From positions 1-36,294 of the forward strand of contig CAJNOQ010001087.1 of NCBI GenBank assembly GCA_905250885.1: DNA of 36,294 nt. Direction: 5' to 3'. Below are positions 1 to 10,626 of this stretch, piece after piece. The stretch comes from Didymodactylos carnosus. Lineage: Eukaryota > Rotifera > Eurotatoria > Philodinida > Philodinidae. How positions within the stretch are numbered: position 1 is the stretch's first letter; each line of letters opens with the position of its first letter. The notes under the pieces are model-generated. The model made no database searches and was not told the origin of the DNA. It saw only the letters and a program-made list of their open reading frames with translations. The position numbers were made by a program, and so were the translations under genes.

Positions 1-655
1 AATTCGATATCTCGAAAACAAAGGTGCGAGGGGATAAATCCTCTTGAGGTTTTTCATACCTCATTGAGGTCTACCTATCGCCAACAGATGGGACCTAAAG
101 GGCTTAAACACCTAAATATGTTCCCTCATCAGTCATGCTGTGCAGCAAGTTTACAGAGAATCCGACTAAAATAAACACAGACAGCAGCGACCTATCAACG
201 AAATTTTGCATAATGTCTATCTGTTTTTGTATCAGTTTAACTGACATAATATATTAAATATAAAAGAATAGGGGATATTCAGCTTTCGAGAGAGGTCGCA
301 TGTTTCTGTATCATTCAAAAATTCTTTTAAAGAGTTTAATACTTAATTGAAACTAAGAAAAAATGTAACAAATATCAAATTGAACAATGATTTAAATTGA
401 TTTTAGGATACGTTTCTAATAGCTCTTTTATGATTGGCTTGTCTATTTTTGCTGATAAATCAGCTGAGCTTCGAGCGTATGATTTTATGTAATGTTTTAT
501 CGCTATCTATTTATTTTGTTTGCAATCTATATTATTCATTGTCGTTGATCTAGCTTGAATATTTGCTTTAAGACAGATGAAATAATATCAACGCATGTGC
601 TATCGACGATCGATTCTCTTAGTTTATTCCTTTGTTTTCCTAGATGTCTTAATTG
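1..655. other. Non-coding upstream region
   Basis: No convincing reading frame, tRNA or rRNA is visible. Positions 40-95 hold short repeated CCTC/GAGG blocks that could pair locally. A pyrimidine-rich stretch ends in AG at 642-643, 13 bases before the start codon of the MOSPD-like gene; it resembles a splice acceptor and may be a trans-splice or 5'-UTR intron site. Confidence 0.5.
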
Positions 656-1660
656 ATGTCATTGCAATCCCATTCGATTAATGCTTTACAACTTCCGTTT
701 TTTTGTTCATCAAATTCATTATTGTTCTATTTGGACGATTCAACATCCTTCTCTCAGATCTTGACAATCTATAATCCATACGAGTTTCCTGTCAAATATA
801 AAGGTTTGTTGCCTGTTTTATTGTTTCTTCTATTATTTTATGAAGTAGAGTTTACATGTTCTTTTAGTGTTATGTACAGCGCCAAGAAAATATCTTATAG
901 CCGAACCGCAAGGAGAAATTCGTGGACAACATTCAGTCGACAGCGTCGTGAGACTGCTGGACATATCGTCTTCGTCATCAAATCAAAACATTGTACATAA
1001 AATCCGAATACAATTTTATGATAGAAGAAAACCTCAAGATCTCATTGGTAATTTATTTCTTTTTACTCACTACATGTCCTTACATTGTCTTTAGTTTTTG
1101 TATCTAGGTAAAAGAGATGTAACATGTACAATTTTGTCCTATAAACCTTTAGAAGAGAATTTTGATGATGATAATGCTGCCAGTTCTTCGGGACGCCTTC
1201 GACCCCCGTCTTCTTCGTCTTCTTCTTCTCAGTCATTAGCACCCGCAAATCCTGCCAATGTTTTAACGCAAGACATTCGTAAGTTGTGAATGGCAAAAAA
1301 TAATCTAAAAAAAATAATACGCTCTTCTTAATCTTTGTAGGAGATCCGGTTGTTGTATTTTTGATGACCATAGCCGGATTATTATCGGCTTTTGTGTTAA
1401 TTTTACCTAGTTTACCAGAGGAAAACACAAATACAAGAATACCACATTATCTTCACATGAGTGTTAATTCCAAAGTGATTGCATCATATGTTCTAGGTAA
1501 ACTAAAGATAATTTCCAGTTCTCTTTGAAGATAAGATCCATATTTATTTTTAAATCCTTGTACACTTTAACTCGTATTCTTTCGCTGTTAGTAACTCTGT
1601 TTTTCAAATTTTTTCCATATCGTTTTAGGGCTATTGACAGTTGTGTTTGTACGCCGATGA
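656..1660 (+). CDS. MOSPD1/3-like MSP-domain membrane protein, five exons
   Basis: Exons 656-803, 868-1047, 1108-1278, 1341-1496 and 1629-1660 join into a 228-residue protein. All four introns are GT..AG and phase 1. The N-terminal ~115 residues form an MSP (major sperm protein) domain: the segments 'LTIYNPYEFPVKYK' and 'VLCTAPRKYLIAEP' match the start of vertebrate MOSPD1 closely, and the length is close to its ~213 residues. A Ser-rich linker (about residues 133-160) follows. Two hydrophobic segments end the protein, the second after 'HYLHMSVNSKVIASYVLG', again as in MOSPD1. MOSPD1 and MOSPD3 are ER/nuclear-envelope tail-anchored MSP proteins whose MSP domain binds FFAT-type motifs at membrane contact sites; the same role is inferred here. 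The start is the ATG at 656; an upstream ATG at 644 runs at once into a stop. MOSPD1 versus MOSPD3 orthology is not resolved. Confidence 0.9.
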
Positions 1661-3277
1661 TTACTATCTGCCATTTTTCATTTTCTATTTATTTATGTGT
1701 GTATTTTTATGTCTTTCGTGATTCATGTTTTCTACAAATGAACAGATATTTGCATGTTGTATTATATTTTGGTGCTTTTCATATTCAAACTTTTCTCATT
1801 CGACAATAGAAAGTATTTCTTTAAATATGCATACACATATGTATGTTGTCTTTCTTTATCAATGTCTGTACTTTTTCGACAGGAAAGATTTTTTACACAC
1901 TTGAACAAAAACAATATTTTTCTTTATTGTAACATGTCCATTCAACGTTATCTCTGTGGCATAATCTATTTTTTTTCGTGTGTGTGCTGTGTTTTTCTTT
2001 TTCTCAAACATAGTGTTCCAGTTTGTTATCAAGCATTTACAATAGAAAAAATAGATCTATTCTAATTTTTTTATAATTGTTTCTAGAGAAACGGCTTGTA
2101 GATATCGTCAGGTATTATACAACTTCATTATTCTTAAAAATAAGTGGTTGAAGTATTTCAAAGCTATTGCTTAAGAGGAGATAAGCAACCCCAAACCTGT
2201 CAAAATAAATGTTTTTATCTGACGTCTAGCGTTGAAGTTTTCCATAAAACTTCTGCAAAAAAATGGAAATACAAAAGCGAAAATCTTTAATGTGGCTGAC
2301 AATCATAAAGACGACTCTAACTGTATTACTATATCAGACAGAAGGATAGCTATATCCTTTTGTCACAATACAATTACACTCAATCGCACTCGCAGAAACA
2401 TAGTTTAGTAAAAAGCTGAGCTTTACGTGAACACAGTTATCTATTTAGCCCCACTTCACGAAGAACGTGGATCACTATGATAGCATCAAGAATAGTGTGC
2501 ATTAACTACGATAAGCTAAGCTTTTACATTTTTGTAAATTATTCTATTTTCGTCATAAAAGATTAGAAAATGATATCAAAATCAAGAAAATGGGAGATCT
2601 CCAGCTGTACACATTTACGGTATTATCATGTTAGTCTGGTGAGTTTGGGTAAAACGCATTTATTGGCAGAAAAATAAAAAGCTTGCTGACGATTGTGTAG
2701 AAACCAGAAGGAGGAAAAATAGGAACCGTTATTACGTGTCAAAGAAAAAAATATCACTATGTTGTTAAACGATGCACTTGTATTACCAAAAGCATGCGGT
2801 ATATTGCACAATACTTTTTCTTACGCTAGGATTTCTTCAGGTACACCATTAAGTTTTGTGGAACTCCCTCACTATCTTCGAAGAAGAGGAATAACAGTTT
2901 TATACCCCAAAATCGCTGTTTTTAAGATAATTTGACCCCCACCTCTCCCTGGAGGATACAACCTGTTGAAATACCGCACACAACCTCTTAGAGTGGTAGT
3001 CACAATCTCTTAACGTGACTAGATGTCTCAGTATTGGGAGTTCCACCTTTTAGAACCTTTAGATGCTACCCTGCCAAGGTGCATGATTTCTTTAAATTAG
3101 TTTGTTTGATTTCTGTTACATTTCAGTCATATTTATGATCGAATCGATGATCCTAACAAACGGCCCTCATGGAGCGAGGAAAGCATCAATATGTTTTGGT
3201 AATTGATCGTTACCGTCAATTCGTTTATCTAAAACGTCTAGTTATTGTTAGAGGTTGAACACTATAGGGCTTATCCA
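1661..3277. other. Intergenic, no gene recognised
   Basis: T-rich downstream flank of the MOSPD-like gene, then mixed sequence. Open frames here have no coding character. A strong acceptor-like site followed by a short open stretch with a stop (about 3124-3203) could be a terminal exon, but no upstream partner exon was found. Confidence 0.4.
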
Positions 3278-3693
3278 CGTAAATGTCATCTTTTACGTAA
3301 GTCCGTAACGTTTTGTAAAATTCATAGTTCTTCAGTTGAGCAACGTACAGAGTTGGGGAACGTCTTATTTTCTAGCTTAAAGATTTTTCTTTCAAATAGT
3401 AACTAAGCAAAATCTAGCAGCTGACCAGTTTAAGTGACATAATGTTTTTGTATACGCCACTTTCGCGCAAAAGAGCCTTATTGAATTTTTATGCAGGTGT
3501 TTACGTTAGAGCTAGACTTTGCTTAATTACCATTTGAAAGAAAACTCTTTAAGCCACAAAATAAGACATTCCCCAACTCTTTACGTTGCTCGACTGAAGA
3601 ACTATGAATTTCACAAAACGTTACGAACTTACGTTTTTTAGCTGATGCGCTTGGACAGATCGTAACGAGGATCAAGTGATGATGACATTTGAA
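3278..3693. repeat. Imperfect foldback element (124-bp arms)
   Basis: Positions 3295-3418 are the reverse complement of 3511-3634 with 11 mismatches in 124 and no gaps, about 91% identity by hand count. A shorter outer match (3281-3291 with 3680-3690) extends the arms after a gap on the right side. The loop is about 92 bp (3419-3510). No open frame of note lies inside. It looks like a foldback/MITE-type non-autonomous element or an aged inverted duplication. Target-site duplications were not identified. Confidence 0.8.
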
Positions 3694-5085
3694 CGAGACG
3701 CATTCATTTAACAAATGTAAACTTGTTTCTTTTTTTTTAATTCGTTGTAGGAACATGTTCTATTTGTATTTATCCATATTTTTTATGAAGATTTGGCTGG
3801 CAGATCTGCTGTACCGGAAACTATGAGAAATGTTGTATGATATGCCTGAAAAAGAAAGAACAAGATGATTAAAGTCACTGAAGGGTTTAAAAGTATTTTC
3901 TAGGAGTTGAAACAGCTATAAATCGGTTTATAACTAACTATTTATAAACATTTGATTTATAAATGCATTTATAAGCTATTTTTCACTTATATAAATTACG
4001 ATATTCTGAACTCTGCAGTGATCAAAGCCTTCGTTCGTTGTATTAATGTTAGCACATTTTTTCAGCTAATTATACAATCAGATGGTTTTCAGGGTCCTAT
4101 CAAAAATAAACGTTTATCGCATATCTGTTCGAGAAAATTTTACAAAAAAAACAACTTCTCTTTTTTACACTGTCTTCTCTTTCACTGTAACAAGACCGAT
4201 CACTTTGGATTCGAGACTTTTAATAAGAAAAGTTACAATTATGTGACAGGCAATCGTACAAAAGATGTTATCGAAAGACAATTGCTATTTTTTCAACATT
4301 ATTACAACCATTTCCTATCAATTTGATTTCAGATGATGTTGAACTTCTTGTGGAAATGACAGTTAGTTGTACCGTTCTGGCTGTTTAATATGTTATTTCA
4401 GCTCTTCTCGCCATAGTGCAAATTTAATAAAAATATGAATGATGAAAGAAATTCACCAATTCTAAGTGAATATTGAATGTTTATTGTATTTAATGTTATA
4501 TTTATCAAACGTTGTACTAACAATTTATGACATGATATTAAAAAAGTTTTTCTATAATTATATCAAATAATAGGTAGTTATTTTTTTTACTGTTTTCCTA
4601 TAAAATCTTTAACTTAAGTTAATGTCTAGCATTTACTATTCTCGAACTATTTTTTGGCATCTTTGGATATGAAATCTCATGTAAGAAGTTGAGTACTGAT
4701 GGACATTTTGCGTCGCTAATGCTTTCCGCATGAAACTGCGTGATCTGTGCGTATCACGAATGACTTATTACACTTATAAGTGCTGCATTAAGTGGTTTAA
4801 AATACATTAATACAATTTCTTCTACATTCTACGTGTCATCCTGTTATTAACGCTCATAAATCTGTAAAAATAATTCCATGTAACAAGTCATTTCCCGTTT
4901 CCAATAGAATTGTATAAGTTAATCGTACGCAACACGAACACGTTTTAACGCAAAAAAATATTCTTTCACGCAGGAAAGTGAGAAATAGGTGTAATAAATT
5001 CGAACAAAGGATGCGCAAGATTACATTACAATAGCGTTTATTACAATTAATTGATTGTGTTGTTCGAAATTTTACTGTACATATC
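3694..5085. other. Intergenic, no gene recognised
   Basis: AT-rich sequence. A 124-codon open frame on the + strand (3952-4326) has no recognisable domain and the composition of translated AT-rich noise. I see no RNA gene. Confidence 0.4.
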
Positions 5086-5422
5086 CGAGATGGATGAGTT
5101 CGGACTCCAACTCGAGTCTCAACTCAAGAAAATTCTGACTAGACTCGAACTCATACATTTAAAAAGTCACTTTCGATAGCCTTTTATTTTGTCTAATGCC
5201 CTCTTCAGATTGTTTTCGTTTTATTAACTGAGTGAAGAAAATAGAGCACTGTACCATGAAGTGCCAGCCACCACTTAAAAAACCAGAACACGTTGAAAAA
5301 TCAAGCAATGATAGGGTTTTGTAGGTAAATCGAAAAAAACAAAGATTCCAGTATTGAAAACCGTAAATAAAGTTAAGAAAAAAAATAGAGAACTTGGAAA
5401 TGATTAGACTCGCCCATCTCTG
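5086..5422. mobile_element. hAT-like miniature inverted-repeat element
   Basis: The right end, read inward on the minus strand, begins CAGAGATGGGCGAGTC, resembling the CAGRGATGGGC terminus typical of hAT transposons. The left end at 5085-5100 reads CCGAGATGGATGAG, an inverted counterpart missing one base. Flanking 8-mers are GTACATAT (left) and GTATGTAT (right), a 6/8 match compatible with a decayed 8-bp hAT target duplication. The left subterminal part (5098-5155) is rich in GAGTC/GACTC motifs. There is no transposase frame, so this would be a non-autonomous copy of about 337 bp. Confidence 0.55.
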
Positions 5423-6821
5423 GTATGTATATATCGACTAAGATGAGGTGAAACGCCTACACATATACATACCTTATCTTGAAAAAAGAATGAAGAATTA
5501 ACAAATGAACTCATTTCATCCAATATATGCACAGTATAGGCTATACTATTTTCGTAGTTTCTATTTTTAGTCTTTTTGGCTTTGGTGCTACTATTGATTT
5601 TTTTATTACTTTTTTATCTATTCAGCTGATTTTGTACTATTTGTGTTTTTTTGCGTGCTATTTTTTTTTATTTTTTTCTAACATATTTTTTTCTTCAATT
5701 TTATAATAACTATTGAATATGCTGTCTCCCATATACGAATAGAAACAACGATAATCAAATATCCATAAGAAATAAAGCTAAAAAGCGGAAGAGAACTCAA
5801 CATCGAGAAAAATTGCTACAAATCTGATCTGGTTATATGATAAATAGTTAGAGAAATTATTTTTTTAAAGGCTAAAATCAATTTTCACTTGCTTTCTAGT
5901 CTATATTGAAATTATTTTGCATGCAATTAAAAAAAAAACAGAATACTCTTAAAAATGTTGTAAATGTTGTCTTTAAATAAATCCCGGAGTGGAAGGAAGT
6001 ATTATTTTCTACTTTTGTCTTTAATTTGTTGATGACAATGTTGTAATTCGTATAATTTTCATTTAACTTGACCTTCTCTAGAAACAAATTCCCCAACTCT
6101 ATTATTATCTAAAGGAGAAAAGATACTTCTTAGAACAGTTAGAAACACACTTTTCTCTTTCATCCTTCATTTCGAGATTTTTATTGAACCAAGGATAAAT
6201 ATTTCCGGGATTTTTTTTATAGAACGGACGTATAAAATCTTTTTTATAGAGAAATTACTGCATGTCTATTCGCTCTCTCGCTCTCTCTCTCTCTCTTCCT
6301 CCTCTTAGAACAATATGAAAGCAAAAACTTGACACGTTCCATCATCACTTAGGAAAAAAAAATTAGTTAAAATATAAGAAAGAAAGCGTACATACATCCA
6401 TTTTAGCAGCTGGTACGTACAGAAAAAAAAGTGGAAATAAAAGCACATATAATATAAATACAGAAGTTTTAGTTCAGCAGAGAAGAAACAATTTAATCGT
6501 CAGTGTAAAGTTTTAACTATATTATTTATATTCTCTAATTCAACACGTAAGTTTTGAACAAAGTTTTTAGAACCAATATTTAAGAATAAATATTCTGTTG
6601 ATTTTTTGAAAAATATTTAGCTTATCAATAACTTATTTGTTATAGACAGCATATAGCAAAAGAAATATAAAATTCTGATTCATTGATGCTTAAAGATGTG
6701 TGTTATAATACTTGAGATATAATAGAATAGACGATACTTCAGTTAGAAAAACTTTTTTCATCCATAAATGATACATGTTAAGTCTATCATTATTTAATCT
6801 AGCTGTGAGATAAAAAAAACA
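5423..6821. other. Intergenic, AT-rich with a CT microsatellite
   Basis: No gene recognised. A CT-repeat tract lies at 6272-6297 and several poly-T/poly-A runs surround it. An acceptor-like AG at 6801-6802 sits 19 bases before the next start codon. Confidence 0.45.
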
Positions 6822-7674
6822 ATGAAAACTTTTTGGAAAAGTTTTGAATTAACTCAATATTTGAAAATTGCTTTTGAATATAATGAACAAAATGGTAGTT
6901 TAAATATATTTTTGAAAAATGATCAAATTGATGATGAACAACAATCATCAAGTAAATCTATCAATTTAATCTCGAACAATATTTATAATTGGGAATTACA
7001 ATCAAATTTAAAATGTAAACATCATGATAGAAATGATACTATCATATTAGATAATATTCTGACAGGTTCGTATAATGGCAAAATTATTGTATATGTTAAT
7101 CACTTATAACACAACATTTTTTCGTTTATTTATTATTTTAGATAATATCGATGATTGTGTCATCGAACAGCATGTTAACAAATCATCTATTCCAGATTCA
7201 CAACTAATAACAAAAATTAGTTCCATTAAACAGTGTGATGACGATGTAATACAACAATCAGATAACTATATTCATCAACAAAAAAATTTAAGCTATATAC
7301 AACAAGAACAAGAATGTGAAATACTGTATATGCAATTGACTTCTTTATTCGTTTATGATGATGATTTAAAACAAGAACAACAAAAATTATATCCATATGA
7401 AATGAATTTTTTGTCTGATACTGATGATTATGATTTGTCTAATTCATCTTTGACTCCATCTGATGATGGATATGCAAGTGTTGAGGAAAAAATTCATGAA
7501 CATCATTGTATAGAAAAAAAGACAGAAAAACAGCTAGTTCTATATGAAAGAGAAACTGTCATTAAAACTATTCTTTATCAAAAATTAGACAAATTTTTCT
7601 ATATACGCCGATTTGTATCCAATCTGTTAGAATTAAAACCATTTCAACACACAGTTTTAACTATGATGAGTTAA
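6822..7674 (+). CDS. Acidic low-complexity protein of unknown function, two exons
   Basis: Exon 1 is 6822-7065 and exon 2 is 7142-7674, joined by a 76-bp phase-1 intron (donor GTTCGT, acceptor TTTTAG). The product is 258 residues, rich in Asp, Gln, Asn and Ser, with no recognised domain, signal peptide or membrane segment. The most distinctive part is residues 175-194, where TDDY is followed after ten residues by DDGYAS. A closely similar motif occurs in the MYND-finger protein encoded at 12343-15045 on the other strand. The last ~40 residues are more hydrophobic and basic. The start is the first ATG after an acceptor-like AG at 6801-6802. Function is not assigned. Confidence 0.7.
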
Positions 7675-8833
7675 ACTAGACTAATTGATGCCCTATCGTT
7701 ACGCTAAGATATATCATCAACCGTTAATAGTCAAGTTTATATTAAATAAGTTATAAATTTCTGATTAGATATCTAATTGTTTGCTGTTTATAATTTTATT
7801 TTTAAATAAAAAATTTTACCAAAGCATACTTGTTAACTTAACGTTAATTTATTACAAGTTTATGATACAATATATGTTTCTTATTCCGAAAAAGAATTGG
7901 AGTGAGGTTTAGAAATCACGGAGATCATACCATAGCCAAAAAATGACAAAAAAGTTTTTTCTAAAACAGCTCGTTTCTTCAACGAAAAATACCATCGTAG
8001 TAACTTTAGACCGCTGTCACAGTATTCAAAAAAGCATTCAACATCATCATTTAAGAAAGTTTGTACTAGAGATGAACTTTGAAACTTTGAGAACTTCGAA
8101 AAATCTGATTGTGTTAACCAAATATCAGTACACATTGTGCTATAGTTTTCCTTCGAACTGATTGGTTTTGATATAAAACTCTAATTTTATCAAGTTAATC
8201 ACTTTTTAAATATGAGATATATGGTGGAAAACAACTTGAACAACTGGAAACAACGGAAGATGAATAAAAGTATCATTAGGTTTTGATCCTTATTGCTGGC
8301 CATGAAAACATAATAAGACCAATTCACTTACAACGTCATCCTTTTACTCACATCTTCTCTTCTCTACACTCACCTAATAGTCTTCCTTCTACTTGTTTTA
8401 ACAACAAAATGATTTCACTCTCCTTGCCCATAATAAAAGAACTTTCATTATTACCAATTTGATTATTACAAACAATAATACATAGTGCTTTAAAAACGAT
8501 AAATCTACAAATCGTAGAAATAAATATCGATTCTAGATTCTGTTTTTGCTGAGCTTCACATATAATTCAATATCACGATAACTAATAAAACAAATTTTTT
8601 CTCGTTTGATATATTATATATTTTTACTAATTAAACTAAAATAACTTTTCATTCTATAATACAAAATATGCTTATTTATTTGTGTGAACTAGTAATGAAT
8701 AAAGATCTGTGTCTTCTAGAACTATTTAGATGACAACTTATAAAACAGTGTATTTAAAATATTTGTTTCATTGCTGTTGATAAACTCGATGAGAATATCA
8801 GTTTAAAATACTATGATGCCTTACTCTCCTGAC
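7675..8833. other. Intergenic, no gene recognised
   Basis: AT-rich 3' flank of the preceding gene followed by unassigned sequence. Two overlapping open frames near 7881-8161 lie antisense to one another and have no coding signature. Confidence 0.4.
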
Positions 8834-9490
8834 TCAGAAGACTGGTCTTATGAAATAAACTATCAGTTTGTTTTTGTGCATTTGTGTTATATGTTGTTTC
8901 AGTTCTTCTATCAAACTCTGTATGCTTGGCATATCACCAAGCAATAAAAAAATAGTAATTTGAATATGAAAATATTGAACTATGTGCGAAAATAATATAG
9001 CTGTTGTCTTTGAAAAGAATGGAATGTTATCACCAGGACTGACTGCTAAATGTTCCTCCATAAGAGTGACGGTCCTTCTTTTTGATATTTGTCCCTGCCG
9101 AAAATTCGTCGATAGCCAGCTCGTGACGAATTACAGATGTAGCAGGGCGATTTCTTCTGATTTGATTTTACTTCTTTCAAAAAGTCTTCATACGACAGAT
9201 TACTTAACTAAATTTGTTAAAACTAGTTTCTCTTTTTTACAACCTTGCCAGTTACAGAACGCTTACGTGGCGATCCGTCATTTTTTGTATCAGGCATCTC
9301 TTTCCGAAAAGCGAGTGTAAGATCACAAATGATGCTAAATTCGTTCTAATCATTAGCACGTAATATAAAAACGGTTCATCCTTTTACCTTTTTATCTTTC
9401 TTTTCTTCCTTTTTAGTGGGAATCTTGTTTGACATTTGAGACAAAGACTGTGTTGCACTATGTTGATGACAACAGAAATTAACTGATCAT
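8834..9490 (-). pseudogene. Coding-like block, minus strand, not assembled
   Basis: Several short minus-strand stretches look translated: a Lys-rich segment ending 'SNKIPTKKEEKKDKK' just before GTAAAAG (near 9400), a basic segment 'MPDTKNDGSPRKRS' (near 9290), a segment 'RPATSVIRHELAIDEFS' (near 9130) and an open frame at 9061-8834. They lie in different frames, and I found no set of splice sites whose phases connect them. The block is somewhat more GC-rich than its surroundings. It may be a multi-exon gene for a basic protein that I could not resolve, or a decayed copy. No family is recognised. Confidence 0.3.
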
Positions 9491-9815
9491 CCAGTCGATA
9501 ACTGATTAAGGCTCTCTGTTCTAGTTTTACTTGGAATAAAAGATATAGATAAGTATAAAATATTTTACAAACTTGAAATTTTATTAAGAGCGACTGTCAC
9601 TCTTATGATTTATTTTCGTTGTCGTTGAATGATGCATGATTAGGCGTTTTTTGCTGTTAGGTATGATGTCTAATTGCTTCTCAGTTCGTATTTAGCTAAT
9701 GGTTGTGCTCACATCCTCATAATACTGTCAAAAATATATCAATGATATCTTTACCAATTGATATTGCAATGATTTTGTCAAAAGGACTCGACAACTATTT
9801 AAATTTCATTCAACA

Positions 9816-10626
9816 ATGACGAAAAGTAATTTGACTAATTTTTGTCACCTGCATTTTTCTTCCATGTTTGTGCTTGTTTATGTTCTCTTAGGTATTATTG
9901 AAACACATTTCTATGATTGTCCCTTTTCTCTTCTATTAAGAGAGTATTATTTGTTTTCAGGCCATTATCGTTATATTTTTTTGACTTCGAAGACCGATAT
10001 CCAAAAATATTGTCGTCATTTTTTCCCTCAGATAGTGGACACGTTACGTTGTATTTACTTGAAATATATTATTCGAAATATAGAAGAGTAATTTGCGATT
10101 GCAACGATCGGATATCGCTATTGTCGATTTAAATCACATTAGAACATCAGTGTTGGATACTCTTCAAGCAGGTACGACACGAACAGAAATTATCCAATCG
10201 TTCACAATATATATAGAGAAAATTATTTTCTATATTCAAAGTTAGTTTGTCGAAACGAGCGGTTGTTCATTGCCGTTTCATTCTTCGGACGAGCTGAAGT
10301 CGATCAAATACGATTTGATAGCATCATTGATTGTATCACTCTCCTCAACAAAATCATCATTGATCCAAATAAACTATTTGGTGATTTTTTAATGAAGTTT
10401 AAATACGTACAAAATAATTGTAAATTCAGACTGCTCACTGATCGATCTTATGGATAAATATTCATTCTCACACGAAAGGGCAGCGACAATTGTCCAGAAA
10501 GACGGAGACGAAGAGGAAAAGAATGAAGCCAACGCGACAGAAGATCAAAACCAAGAAGCTTTTTCCGTCACAACGAGCTGTTCCACTGCCAAGATTTCAA
10601 TGAAAGATTCAACAGAGAAAAAGTAA
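9816..10626 (+). pseudogene. Coding-like block, plus strand, frame-disrupted
   Basis: Coding-like segments follow one another in different frames: 'LYFFDFEDRYPKILSSFF' (about 9970-10030), 'LQRSDIAIVDLNHIRTSVL' (about 10095-10155) ending at a GTACGA donor-like site, 'AEVDQIRFDSIIDCITLLN' (about 10290-10350), and a 58-codon Glu/Asn/Lys-rich frame at 10449-10625. The second and third segments are faintly like the C-terminal part of domesticated hAT-type transposases, which is a guess from pattern only. No consistent set of introns was found, so a decayed gene or transposon relic is the most economical reading. Confidence 0.3.

Noticed and set aside
3124..3203. Possible terminal exon after a strong TTTCAG acceptor
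   Set aside because: The short frame has no recognisable similarity, and no upstream exon with matching phase was found.
3952..4326. 124-codon open frame on the + strand
   Set aside because: Composition is that of translated AT-rich DNA; no domain, no splice context and no start-site support.
8982..9320. 112-codon + strand open frame
   Set aside because: It lies antisense to more coding-like minus-strand segments and has no recognisable domain.
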